Shown: one piece after another, positions 1-6,961 of the stretch
Position numbering within the stretch: position 1 is the stretch's first letter
Layout of the letters: the number at the start of each line of letters is the position of its first letter
From: Candidatus Fermentibacteraceae bacterium
GTDB lineage: Bacteria; Fermentibacterota; Fermentibacteria; Fermentibacterales; JCC-6
Assembly: GCA_030596465.1 (NCBI GenBank)
Contig: JAUVJW010000023.1
Span: forward strand, 1 to 12,273
Length of the DNA stretch: 12,273 bases
Direction of reading: 5' to 3'
Made by a program: the position numbers and the translations under genes
The notes under the pieces: generated by a model
Database searches by the model: none
What the model was told of the DNA's origin: nothing
The model's input: the letters and a program-made list of their open reading frames with translations, nothing else

Positions 1-108
1 AAAAAAGAAGGCAGGTAATTGTCTTGCAGATTGCCATACAAAAATCTATACTCATGCAGCAAGGCGTGATTAGCAGCAATAATGCATGATAATGATAGAC
101 AAACACAC

Positions 109-125
109 TGGCAAGAATTATGCTT
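109..125 (+). promoter_or_regulatory. Sigma-54 (RpoN) promoter of the pilin gene
   Basis: The sequence TGGCAAGAATTATGCTT matches the -24/-12 consensus TGGCAC-N5-TTGCW. The invariant GG (110-111) and GC (122-123) are separated by exactly 10 bases, as required. Transcription would start near 134-136, leaving a leader of about 40 nt before the ATG at 176. Type IV pilin genes are classically transcribed by RpoN with the activator PilR, so site and gene agree. I could not identify an activator-binding site in the 108 bases upstream. Confidence 0.8.
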
Positions 126-175
126 CTTTAGATAGAGTACGAACGTTTAACCCGTTCTCTTGAAAGGAGAATACG

Positions 176-517
176 ATGAAGAAAGGTTTCACCCTTATTG
201 AGCTGATGATAGTTGTGGTTATCATCGGTATCCTGGCGGCAATCGCCATTCCCAAGTTCAGTGATGTTTCCGAGAGTGCCAAGAGAAATGCCTGCCGTGC
301 CAACATCCGCACAATTGCCGGTCAGGAGACCATTCATTTTGCCGGAAGTAACGCATACACAGCTAGTTTGAATGATCTCGGAATGTCCGGCGTTATCTGC
401 CCATCAAGTGCCGACTATGTAGTGGCTGCTACAACATCCACATATTCTATTTCCTGCCCAAATGCTCATGGAGAAATTATTGATGGTATTCCCAGTTGGC
501 ATGATTCCGGTATATAG
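176..517 (+). CDS. Type IV major pilin / pseudopilin-like prepilin
   Basis: This 113-residue prepilin is a structural subunit of a type IV pilus or type II secretion-like pseudopilus. The leader MKKG is followed by FTLIEL, the prepilin peptidase (PilD) site, with cleavage after G4. Mature E5 (residue 9) is the conserved glutamate. Residues 5-26 form the hydrophobic N-terminal helix ending in the usual IAIPKF. The short globular part has C40, C75 and C94; C75 and C94 lie in similar CP contexts and may form the C-terminal disulfide loop. The C-terminal tail HGEIIDGIPSWHDSGI recurs almost unchanged in a gene fragment at 888-977. An AAAGGAG ribosome site at 163-169 fixes the start. The short length is nearer to small PilA/GspG-like pilins than to 150-residue PilA. 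Whether it is a major or minor pilin cannot be told. Confidence 0.9.
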   Translation: MKKGFTLIELMIVVVIIGILAAIAIPKFSDVSESAKRNACRANIRTIAGQETIHFAGSNAYTASLNDLGMSGVICPSSADYVVAATTSTYSISCPNAHGEIIDGIPSWHDSGI

Positions 518-534
518 AGCATAGTATGATTTAA

Positions 535-567
535 GAAAAAGGCGTCCGCTTGCGGGCGTCCTTTTTT
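535..567 (+). terminator. Rho-independent terminator of the pilin gene
   Basis: GGCGTCCGC (541-549) pairs with GCGGGCGTC (552-560), with two G-U pairs, and is followed by six T (562-567). A run of five A precedes the stem and can pair with the T-run. It begins about 20 bp after the pilin stop codon. The group II intron-like sequence starts three bases after the T-run. Confidence 0.88.
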
Positions 568-569
568 GT

Positions 570-865
570 GTGCGCCGGGCATGGCACGCAGCGCCAATAA
601 CCGGCAAGCGAAAACTGCATTGCCTGTGATCCAGGGGTGTCCCGGCTGAAAGCCGGAAAACCGCACTGCCTGTGATCCAGGGGTGTCCCGGCTGAAAGCC
701 GGAAAACTGCATTGCCTGCGATCCAGGGGTGTCCCGGCTGAAAGCCGGAAAACTGCATTGCCTGCGATCCAGGGGTGTCCCGGCTGAAAGCCGGAAAACG
801 AACCGGGATGTGACTTTGGAGGGTGCAAGTCCTTCCGGAGGCCGTGATGGCCTGAAGCAATGGCT
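570..865 (+). mobile_element. Group II (IIC-like) intron 5' remnant, domain I only
   Basis: The segment opens with GTGCGCCGGGCATGGC at 570. This fits the GUGYG 5' end of group II introns and resembles bacterial group IIC starts. It lies directly behind the T-run of an intrinsic terminator, which is the known target of group IIC introns. Further in, GGAGGGTGCAAGTCCTTCC (about 818-836) resembles the G-rich hairpin and AAGTCC element common in domain I. No reverse transcriptase gene, no domain V-like hairpin and no 3' end are present, so only a 5' piece remains. The right border is not sharply visible: pilin-like coding sequence is recognisable from 888. The identification rests on motif memory, not on a covariance search. 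Confidence 0.5.
611..794 (+). repeat. Four tandem 46-bp direct repeats with internal hairpins
   Basis: Copies lie at 611-656, 657-702, 703-748 and 749-794, head to tail with no spacer. They differ only at a few positions: TGCATTG versus CGCACTG in copy 2, and CTGTGATC versus CTGCGATC between copies 1-2 and 3-4. Each ends in the perfect hairpin CCGGCT-GAA-AGCCGG and contains a second small one, GGG-GTGT-CCC-like. Because 46 is not a multiple of three, each frame is traversed in turn, and this creates spurious long open frames on the opposite strand. The array sits inside the intron-like segment and probably arose by slippage or unequal exchange of one domain I stem-loop. Confidence 0.93.
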
Positions 866-887
866 CATTAATAACTGGTACAGGGAT

Positions 888-977
888 AGCGAGACCTATT
901 CAGTCTCCTGCCTTTATTCACCGTTTCACGGAAACATCAACGATGGAGTGCCTTCCTGGCATGATTCCGGGCTGTAA
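888..977 (+). pseudogene. 3' fragment of a second type IV pilin gene
   Basis: In the frame ending at the TAA at 975-977 the last residues read TYSVSC....HGNINDGVPSWHDSGL. They align with the end of the complete pilin upstream (TYSISC...HGEIIDGIPSWHDSGI), with two extra residues between the cysteine and HG. DNA identity is only moderate, so this is an old paralogue, not a recent copy. The leader, N-terminal helix and ribosome site are all absent. The open frame continues leftwards only into repeat and intron-like sequence. The sequence abuts the stop codon of the convergent glycosyltransferase gene at 978, with no terminator between. Pilin-like sequence may start somewhat earlier (near 865), but I cannot align it. 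Confidence 0.75.
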
Positions 978-2831
978 TCAGATATTAGGAGAATTGTATT
1001 TACAGACCAGGTAGCCCCCTGAAACAGTTATTACCGGTTCCAGTATGTCGTTGTGACCAATGTGGTCAAGGATTACAAGTCTGTTTTCCATGTTCATTAT
1101 GCAGGGATCTCTTCGGTAAAAGGTAACATATTCTATATTGGCAGCATCCAGAATCCGGCATTCTTCCGCCAGGGTATTGTCAAGGTACAATGGTTGAGTT
1201 TTTGGATGTCTCCAGCCGATGTAGATCTCATGATCGTAGAAGTACCTTTTTTCTTCGTGAAGAGAAAGAATAACACTTCCTTCTGGATGTGCGCTATTAA
1301 GCCACATATGAGTCATACCCTCTGAAGAAGACATAAGTATCTGGTAGCCGAATGATGTGTCCCATTCACCGGTAAGAACAGATTTTGCTACGGTATATCT
1401 GTAATCTGCAGGAAACTCCATTCTTACAAACAGAATAAATCCAGGTACAACAAAGGAAACGAGACAGACAAAAGCAAGAAAGATCGAAGTGAATCTTGAG
1501 TACGATTGCATTGCCTTAACGCCCATCAGAGCAACAAAGGGATAGATCAGAATAGAGTATTTTGCACCCCACCACGGTGGCCAGAGAATTACAATTGCCA
1601 CAGCAAAGTATGCGAAAAGAGGCAGGAACAGCAGCCAGCTCCGATCTTTTTTAAGAAAAGAAACTGCTAACCCTCCAAGCAGAAGCAGAAGAATCCCCTC
1701 CATGCTGGTCATGAAAATTCCAATGTGCTTTGCAATGGAGTAATTTGAAGAGGCGTGTATCTCGGAGTCTCTATCGTTGATGATTCTAATCTCTTCAGGT
1801 ATGGGAATCAATTTCCATTCGTCTTTTACCATGAATGAAAACTGGTTAACGGGATACGTCGGACTTCCAGTGTGTATCATAGTGCGAACGGCAAAGATCA
1901 ATGGGACAATTGAAATGAAAAACAGAGATATTGCATTTTTCTTCCAAGAGGTGCTATAGAATTGATATATCTTGTAAAGAACAAATGGAATAAGAATAAG
2001 AAGTGTTGTCTGCTTTGTTGCAAGAGCAAGCCCCATAAATAACCACGAAGAATACTGGCTTGATTTCCGCTCTCTATTTTCCCGAATAGCAGCCGCCAAA
2101 GCAAGAGTAGTGAACAGAATGGCAGCGGTATCGGTCTTTGCAAGGGAAGACCAGTAATAAAGCATGGATCCCAGGAGTACAATAATTGCAAGAGGTATCC
2201 GGAATTTCTTTTTAATCCGGATAATCTGCATACTTCTAAAAAGGGCGATAAATAGCAGCGTCATCTGAAAGACCTGTAGAACACTGAGTTGATCCATCCT
2301 GTCTGAGGATAAAGAGGCAGGCCACACTGATATCATCTCGTAGGTCAGAGGAAAACCAGAGAACGCTGTTTCCTCAAGCCAGTATAATTTGCCGCTGTTA
2401 AGCCATCTATCCGGCTGAACCGCATATGTGATTAGTGGATCATCAAATTGCAGATTGGGCATAGAAGCATAGGTGAGATTCAAAGTGATAACACCCAGTA
2501 GCGCTGTCATGCCAATGAGTTGAATAACTGATAGCCTATGCGATATCTTTATATTTTTAGCTTTTCGCATTAGCAGAAGCATTCCGGGGACTGCAAATAA
2601 AAGAAGCAGAACAGGAGTGACAGTTCTGTTCATTATTCCAAATATTGACAGAGGAATTTCAAGTAAAACTAAAAACAGAATACCGGAAATCTCTTTTGGA
2701 AGAAGGTGAAAAAACTTTCTAACAGGGAGAATCATCTCTACAATATGCCCGGCACCGTAAAAAGCTATCCAGACAATTGTAACTCTAATCAGAGTCTGAA
2801 AAAACGCTAACGGGCTCATCCAGTCAAGCAT
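978..2831 (-). CDS. GT-C type polytopic membrane glycosyltransferase (family 39-like)
   Basis: This 617-residue integral membrane protein probably moves a sugar from a polyprenyl-phosphate carrier to an acceptor on the outer face of the inner membrane. The first ~400 residues contain many hydrophobic segments and the last ~150 form a soluble domain, the layout of GT-C enzymes such as ArnT, PMT and PglB. The first large periplasmic loop has an acidic FDDPLITY motif (D130, D131), where GT-C enzymes place their metal- or base-binding acidic pair. SLAKTDTAA (around 229-237) and GLALATKQ (267-274) resemble conserved family signatures. The start has a good AAGGAG site and lies 13 bp after the stop of the secreted repeat protein gene, so the two are co-transcribed. 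Donor and acceptor are unknown. Confidence 0.72.
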   Translation of the reverse strand: MLDWMSPLAFFQTLIRVTIVWIAFYGAGHIVEMILPVRKFFHLLPKEISGILFLVLLEIPLSIFGIMNRTVTPVLLLLFAVPGMLLLMRKAKNIKISHRLSVIQLIGMTALLGVITLNLTYASMPNLQFDDPLITYAVQPDRWLNSGKLYWLEETAFSGFPLTYEMISVWPASLSSDRMDQLSVLQVFQMTLLFIALFRSMQIIRIKKKFRIPLAIIVLLGSMLYYWSSLAKTDTAAILFTTLALAAAIRENRERKSSQYSSWLFMGLALATKQTTLLILIPFVLYKIYQFYSTSWKKNAISLFFISIVPLIFAVRTMIHTGSPTYPVNQFSFMVKDEWKLIPIPEEIRIINDRDSEIHASSNYSIAKHIGIFMTSMEGILLLLLGGLAVSFLKKDRSWLLFLPLFAYFAVAIVILWPPWWGAKYSILIYPFVALMGVKAMQSYSRFTSIFLAFVCLVSFVVPGFILFVRMEFPADYRYTVAKSVLTGEWDTSFGYQILMSSSEGMTHMWLNSAHPEGSVILSLHEEKRYFYDHEIYIGWRHPKTQPLYLDNTLAEECRILDAANIEYVTFYRRDPCIMNMENRLVILDHIGHNDILEPVITVSGGYLVCKYNSPNI

Positions 2832-2844
2832 CTGTTCTCCTTAA

Positions 2845-3753
2845 TTATGGGAAATTAAAACCGAAATCAAGGTTTAAATCGCCCAGAATGAAAAACCCTG
2901 TAAGGCTGTCAACATCGTTTGAGGAGAAGGTTCTGCCATCCTCATCCGTAAGAACTACAAAGTCGATAGGAATGTTATGACGGATATATACTCTGTCCCA
3001 TGTGTTCAGGGGGGAAGAAGAACAGTCGAGACCGTCCAGCAGATAACCATCGGAAGAAAATGCTTCAACCAGGATAATTTTACTTAGCAGAATTGAGTTG
3101 ACTGCCCATGAGCCCGCTTGAGAATTCGAGTAGCCGATTTCATCTCCATTTCTAAAAAACAATACTGGAGTGATCCAGTAGATACTGTCAGGGGTTGCAG
3201 TAGAGGCAGTAAAAGGAATGGAGATGTTTCCTTTAGAATCCATTGCAGTTATCTCGACTGTTTCACCTGAATCAGTCCAGACGCTAAGGATTTCAGATGG
3301 CAGAAGTATGTTGTTTCTCATCAGATTGCCAGTAGGGCTGTAATTGCCGGCAAGCTCAATGGAAATAACTGGAACATCTGTTGAGTTTGCAATATTCAGG
3401 GGAGTAGAGCCATAGATACGATTGAAAATTCCACCAAACTCTTTCCCTGCAAGAGACACTTCTATTGTGTCTGCCGATAATTTCGGTGAATATCCACCCA
3501 GTGAATAGAGATCGCCGGAATCAGTTTCCCAATAGATACGATTGATGTAAATATATGGGAGTTCGGTGCTGTACAGCGAGTTAGAACCATCAGATGAGGA
3601 AAGTGATGCCGTATGAAGAACAGTGGAGCCGGGCAGTATATAATGCATGCCTGCTATATCTTCAGAAAGAAGATTTCTTATATAAACAGTGGTACTAACG
3701 GTGGAATCAGGCATGGTAAAAGAAAACAACAATAGCGCATTAATCAGGAGCAT
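2845..3753 (-). CDS. Secreted beta-rich protein with three diverged repeats
   Basis: This 302-residue protein has a short hydrophobic N-terminus (LLINALLLFSF) that probably acts as a signal peptide. It has no lipobox and no other membrane segment. The rest is rich in S, T, N, D, I and Y and can be read as three poorly conserved units of 80-95 residues (about 22-100, 118-197, 207-297). Each has an I.N-type first strand, a middle strand, and a loop with the flavour of D.DG.xY (DSGDLYS, DSKGNIS, DEDGRTF). This layout resembles the domain of the lipoprotein array at 8486-12273, though identity is low; the homology is inferred. The start is supported by AAAAGGA just upstream, and an in-frame stop precedes it. 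The gene is 13 bp from the glycosyltransferase gene and 152 bp from the flippase gene. Function unknown. Confidence 0.6.
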   Translation of the reverse strand: MLLINALLLFSFTMPDSTVSTTVYIRNLLSEDIAGMHYILPGSTVLHTASLSSSDGSNSLYSTELPYIYINRIYWETDSGDLYSLGGYSPKLSADTIEVSLAGKEFGGIFNRIYGSTPLNIANSTDVPVISIELAGNYSPTGNLMRNNILLPSEILSVWTDSGETVEITAMDSKGNISIPFTASTATPDSIYWITPVLFFRNGDEIGYSNSQAGSWAVNSILLSKIILVEAFSSDGYLLDGLDCSSSPLNTWDRVYIRHNIPIDFVVLTDEDGRTFSSNDVDSLTGFFILGDLNLDFGFNFP

Positions 3754-3905
3754 GTTACATCCTTTTCTGGAGATTTACCACCGTGCTGGACGAAGACAAT
3801 ATACTGACTTCCAGTTTGATGCAGTAGTGTTAACAGGGCAGGATGTATCAGAAGGAAGCAAGGCTTTTTACTTTGGTCAGACGGGAAAACTTCAGGAACA
3901 TGCTG

Positions 3906-4799
3906 CTACGAGGATTTATTTTTCTTCAGTATCAAGGCTGTGAGAAAAACAATCAACTCGCCCAGCACGAACCATAATCTGCTTGTTACAGCAATTGAAG
4001 CAGCCAGATCTCCGTTCAGCCCCAGGGCTTCACAAGCACCTGCAATCACGGATTCCCTTACGCCGATTCCACCCGGTGCGATAAGCACAATCATTCCTGC
4101 ACACACAGCGAGGGGGAAGGTAAAGCTGAATATTGGTGAAACAGGAATTCCCGTGTTAGTGGATGCTGTCAGAAAATAAAAGCCAACGCTGATTGAGAGC
4201 CAGTATGCAAAATGCCACGGAAGCAGTTTGAGAATATGATGAGCAGCAGGCATCTGAATATCAATTGGTCGGTGAAGCATTTTCTCAGCTGCTTTTTTTA
4301 TGAGAAGGAACGCTCCCGGGTGAAAAAGAAAGACAACCAGAGCTGTCCACAACAGAGTAACCGGAATAACTCCGCTGATGACTGAACCCGTCTCAAGTAT
4401 TACAACTGACCCCAGAGCGAGTCCTGTTACAATTGCCAGTATCTGATCCGTCAGCGCCGCAACGGACATAACTGCAATTGAGAATCCCTTCTTTTTATTC
4501 AAGTAGCCGGTTTTCCCGATTATCATAAAAACTTTGCCAGGAATGTACTTTGAAAAAATGGGGATTCCCACCGAGATTATGCATTCTTTGATTGAAGCAT
4601 CAAGCCTCATTGACCGAAGCACATATTTCCAGCGCATGGACAGCAGGAAAAAAGACACAAGAAGAAACAGTACAGATACAACGGCAGAGAATAGATGAAT
4701 TTCACCCGGCAGGGTCATTTGACCGTTTCGGAAAAGCTTGTAGAAGAGGAAAGCCAGTGATGAGTAGACAAGCAGATTGAACCAGTGTTTCTTCAGCAT
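3906..4799 (-). CDS. YbhN/AglD-type flippase-like membrane protein (UPF0104)
   Basis: This 297-residue polytopic protein belongs to the lysylphosphatidylglycerol synthase transmembrane-region family (flippase-like, PF03706 group). The signatures are visible: KYIPGK at 84-89 in the first half, HPG near 160, and APGGIGVRE at 241-249, the most conserved stretch of the family. Length is normal for a stand-alone member. Such proteins lie in many glycan and lipid clusters and are thought to flip or handle lipid-linked sugars, although few have been tested. The start overlaps the end of the sulfotransferase gene by 7 bp and has no convincing ribosome site of its own, so it is probably translationally coupled. 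It has the cognate neighbours of a membrane glycan pathway. A second, truncated member lies at 6962-7642. Confidence 0.8.
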   Translation of the reverse strand: MLKKHWFNLLVYSSLAFLFYKLFRNGQMTLPGEIHLFSAVVSVLFLLVSFFLLSMRWKYVLRSMRLDASIKECIISVGIPIFSKYIPGKVFMIIGKTGYLNKKKGFSIAVMSVAALTDQILAIVTGLALGSVVILETGSVISGVIPVTLLWTALVVFLFHPGAFLLIKKAAEKMLHRPIDIQMPAAHHILKLLPWHFAYWLSISVGFYFLTASTNTGIPVSPIFSFTFPLAVCAGMIVLIAPGGIGVRESVIAGACEALGLNGDLAASIAVTSRLWFVLGELIVFLTALILKKNKSS

Positions 4800-5557
4800 A
4801 GGCTGTAATCGAATTTTTTCATTTTATCAATACAGTGGTGCCTGAGGAAGGAGAAATATTTCTCAGCGATCTCTTCGGGTTTTTCTTTCTTATTTGAGGT
4901 ATTTTTCGGTATACTCAGCCACTTGGCATTTTCACTGCTGTTCAGTTCAGAGAATCCAAGAAATATTCTTATGGTGTTCAGGGTTGTGTTGGCTATTTGC
5001 GGATCAGAGGAAAAAAGATTCTCGAATTTAACCAGAAGGTAGTGATTCGTTGCTTTTTGTTGAGCAATTATATTGTTTACTAGACACCATCTTAGAAACA
5101 GTATCTCATAAGGATCAGTTATTGGATGGTGAATATTTTCCAACCAGAACGGTATATGTTTGGCAGTAAACACCTTATGCCCTTTCCAGAAGCCATGACC
5201 CATGTGCGAGATTGCATAGTTGACGGGATGTCTGATTAAATGCACAATTCTGATGCCATCAATCTTAGTGTTCAAAGAAGGTATACATCCGAACAGGAAA
5301 TTGCTGGATTCAATATAGTGTTCTATTGCTTCATCTGACAGTATTGATTTTCGAAAAAAAAGGTATAGAGTACCAGCCAGATTTAACCCGATTTTCTTCT
5401 GTATTATCAGATTTGAGAGAAATTTGAAAATCCTTGAAGGGTGTGGTTCGTGAAGACACAGAGTGTTCGGACAGGTTGCCGTGAGATAGTCCTTGAAAAA
5501 CATGGTTCCTGTTCTTCCGGTGGATGTGATGAGAGAAACATTAGTTTTACTGCTCAT
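4793..5557 (-). CDS. PAPS-dependent sulfotransferase family protein
   Basis: This 254-residue soluble protein probably transfers sulfate from PAPS to a carbohydrate or lipid acceptor. TSTGRTGTMF (residues 11-20) is the 5'-phosphosulfate loop. IRHPVNYAIS (108-117, with R109 and S117) is the 3'-phosphate binding motif. YLLVKFENL (173-181) matches the vrYEdL-type segment of the family, and the C-terminus FDYSLC resembles the usual aromatic end. An in-frame ATG lies 32 codons upstream (5653), but a GGAGGT at 5567-5572, nine bases before the ATG at 5555-5557, makes MSSK the likely start, and the P-loop then sits at the normal N-terminal position. Its 3' end overlaps the flippase-like gene. Context suggests sulfation of a surface glycan; the substrate is not known. 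Confidence 0.8.
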   Translation of the reverse strand: MSSKTNVSLITSTGRTGTMFFKDYLTATCPNTLCLHEPHPSRIFKFLSNLIIQKKIGLNLAGTLYLFFRKSILSDEAIEHYIESSNFLFGCIPSLNTKIDGIRIVHLIRHPVNYAISHMGHGFWKGHKVFTAKHIPFWLENIHHPITDPYEILFLRWCLVNNIIAQQKATNHYLLVKFENLFSSDPQIANTTLNTIRIFLGFSELNSSENAKWLSIPKNTSNKKEKPEEIAEKYFSFLRHHCIDKMKKFDYSLC

Positions 5558-5923
5558 AAAAAGAAGACCTCCAAAGATGATATTTTCTCGAATCATGAAC
5601 ATATGATACATGTTTTCACCCCTGAAACCAATATCGATTGTGTGCAGCTTCACAAAATGTCAAGTGATTTTCTTCCGCAACCAGGAGCGTGACCGACAAT
5701 GGGAGTCAGTATCAATATCAGTATCATAATCTTTCCAATATTTGATACGAATTGTAAAGCAAAACACTTAAGGCGAGGGTCGCAATCTGTCCAGAACCTG
5801 TTCAGCTCAACCCACGGGATTTATTAATGTGAAGACACGAATTCTCCGGTATTTTCATTTCGTCGCGTTTGTCCAGGCAGTACTGTCTGGCTGTATAATC
5901 AAAGAGATTCTTTCTCTGGCATA
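5558..5923. other. 366-bp intergenic region, no gene recognised
   Basis: This AT-rich spacer separates the methyltransferase gene from the sulfotransferase gene. It contains the sulfotransferase ribosome site at its left end. A TTGACA hexamer reads on the - strand at about 5663-5668 without a convincing -10. There is an imperfect repeat of GTATCA units near 5708-5731. CCAGGCAG/CTGTCTGG near 5873-5890 forms an inverted repeat with almost no loop and no T-run, so it is a poor terminator. I see no RNA gene and no conserved protein. Confidence 0.5.
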
Positions 5924-6634
5924 CTAAATATCTTCCTGGTAATACCAGCAGCCGTCAATTTCTTTGATCGTGCAAGTTGAATTGGTATAGTTTTGATGGA
6001 ATAATTGAAGCAGTTGATACTTGAACTGGAAAAAGTTGACATGCAAACTAAAAGTGTACCGATACGGTCTTTCCTTTGGCACAACTACAATCAGTCGATT
6101 CCTGGCAACCCTTTTGAGTTCCTTTACTGCTTTGGATACATCACGGATATGTTCAAGGGTATGAGTGCAGGTTACTGTGTCGAATTCATTCTCTCCAAAA
6201 GGAAGATTCTCGATACTCGCCTTTCTGAAATCGATTGGAGGAAGGTTTTTAATCGTTTTCGGGTCGATAAGTATATCGCATGCGGTGACACTGTACTTCT
6301 TGCTCAGTTGTTTCGCAAGAACGCCTTTACCACACCCAACATCAAGGAGAGATCCTCCTGAAATATTTGTTTCAATTTCCCGGATCATTGATCTGCCTAG
6401 ATCTGTATCGTTTTCCTTAATTTGAACTGAGCTTATCCGAGAATAGATATCCGAAATTGATTCATCTGATATTGAGGCAACTTGTTCTTTAAAATTGAAG
6501 AAATAGTGAGCCTTCCTGCCAAAAACAACTTTGAACGGCAGCCACATAAATAATTTGTTATCCCGAAGTATTGGTGGTAAACACTCATCCAGTGTAAACT
6601 TGATTATTCTTTCCATTGAATTGTTCAAATTCAT
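5924..6634 (-). CDS. Class I SAM-dependent methyltransferase
   Basis: This 236-residue soluble enzyme has the Rossmann-type methyltransferase core (Methyltransf_11 group). LLDVGCGKG (96-104) is SAM motif I. D120 is the acidic residue at the end of strand 2. ENLPFGENEFDTVTCTHTLEHI (142-163) covers motif II and post-II. VVVPKERPYRY followed by HVNFF (183-202) resembles members found in polysaccharide clusters. The ~90-residue N-terminal extension is basic and aromatic and may hold the acceptor. AAGGA upstream of the ATG at 6632-6634 supports the start; the overlapping upstream ATG runs straight into a stop. It is on the same strand as the sulfotransferase, flippase and glycosyltransferase genes, 366 bp away, so it may be a separate transcript. 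The likely role is O- or N-methylation of a sugar or small molecule. Confidence 0.8.
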   Translation of the reverse strand: MNLNNSMERIIKFTLDECLPPILRDNKLFMWLPFKVVFGRKAHYFFNFKEQVASISDESISDIYSRISSVQIKENDTDLGRSMIREIETNISGGSLLDVGCGKGVLAKQLSKKYSVTACDILIDPKTIKNLPPIDFRKASIENLPFGENEFDTVTCTHTLEHIRDVSKAVKELKRVARNRLIVVVPKERPYRYTFSLHVNFFQFKYQLLQLFHQNYTNSTCTIKEIDGCWYYQEDI

Positions 6635-6961
6635 ATCATGTTCCTTAGGCTAGACCTGAGTTCAGGTTGATAGTTTACATCAGTTCTTGATAAATTGGTC
6701 TCAGCAGTTACAGGAAGCACGATACTTACCACCTGACTCCCAGTCAAGTGATTCATCTACAATCTTTGTCTGAACATTTACTTGGAAGATATTGCGAGAC
6801 AAATAGCTTTGACATTACAATAGAATCATGAGATTGTATTCCAAGTGGAAGCAATCTGGAGTTTACGGTGCTATATTTCCTGTTGAGCTAAATTTGGAAT
6901 ATAAGCGCAAAGGAAATAATTCCTGACAGATCTGGGGAAATTACCAGCGAAGTTTTCTGAG
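6635..6961. other. 327-bp divergent intergenic region
   Basis: This lies between the divergent methyltransferase and truncated flippase-like genes. It holds the methyltransferase ribosome site. A TTGACA hexamer at 6809-6814 reads on the + strand, but a matching -10 at normal spacing is not evident. A 32-codon frame beginning with ATG at 6828 and ending at 6925 has no ribosome site and no recognisable product. The region could include the decayed 5' part of the flippase-like gene, about 230 bp of which is missing; I could not find the KYIPGK motif in any frame here. Confidence 0.45.

Noticed and set aside
611..794. CRISPR array
   Set aside because: The 46-bp units are directly contiguous with no spacers between them.
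404..868. Three long overlapping - strand open frames with a GFQPGHPW-type repeated peptide
   Set aside because: The same peptide appears in every frame because a 46-bp repeat shifts frame at each copy. There are no ribosome sites, and they run through the pilin terminator region.
729..977. An 82-residue + strand protein
   Set aside because: Its first half is translated repeat and intron-like DNA. Only the last ~30 codons are pilin-derived, so it was called a pseudogene fragment.
5558..5653. 32-codon N-terminal extension of the sulfotransferase
   Set aside because: A GGAGGT nine bases before the internal ATG, and the normal position of the phosphosulfate loop, favour the shorter form.
6828..6925. 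A 32-codon + strand frame
   Set aside because: No ribosome site and no recognisable product; at most part of the decayed flippase-like gene.
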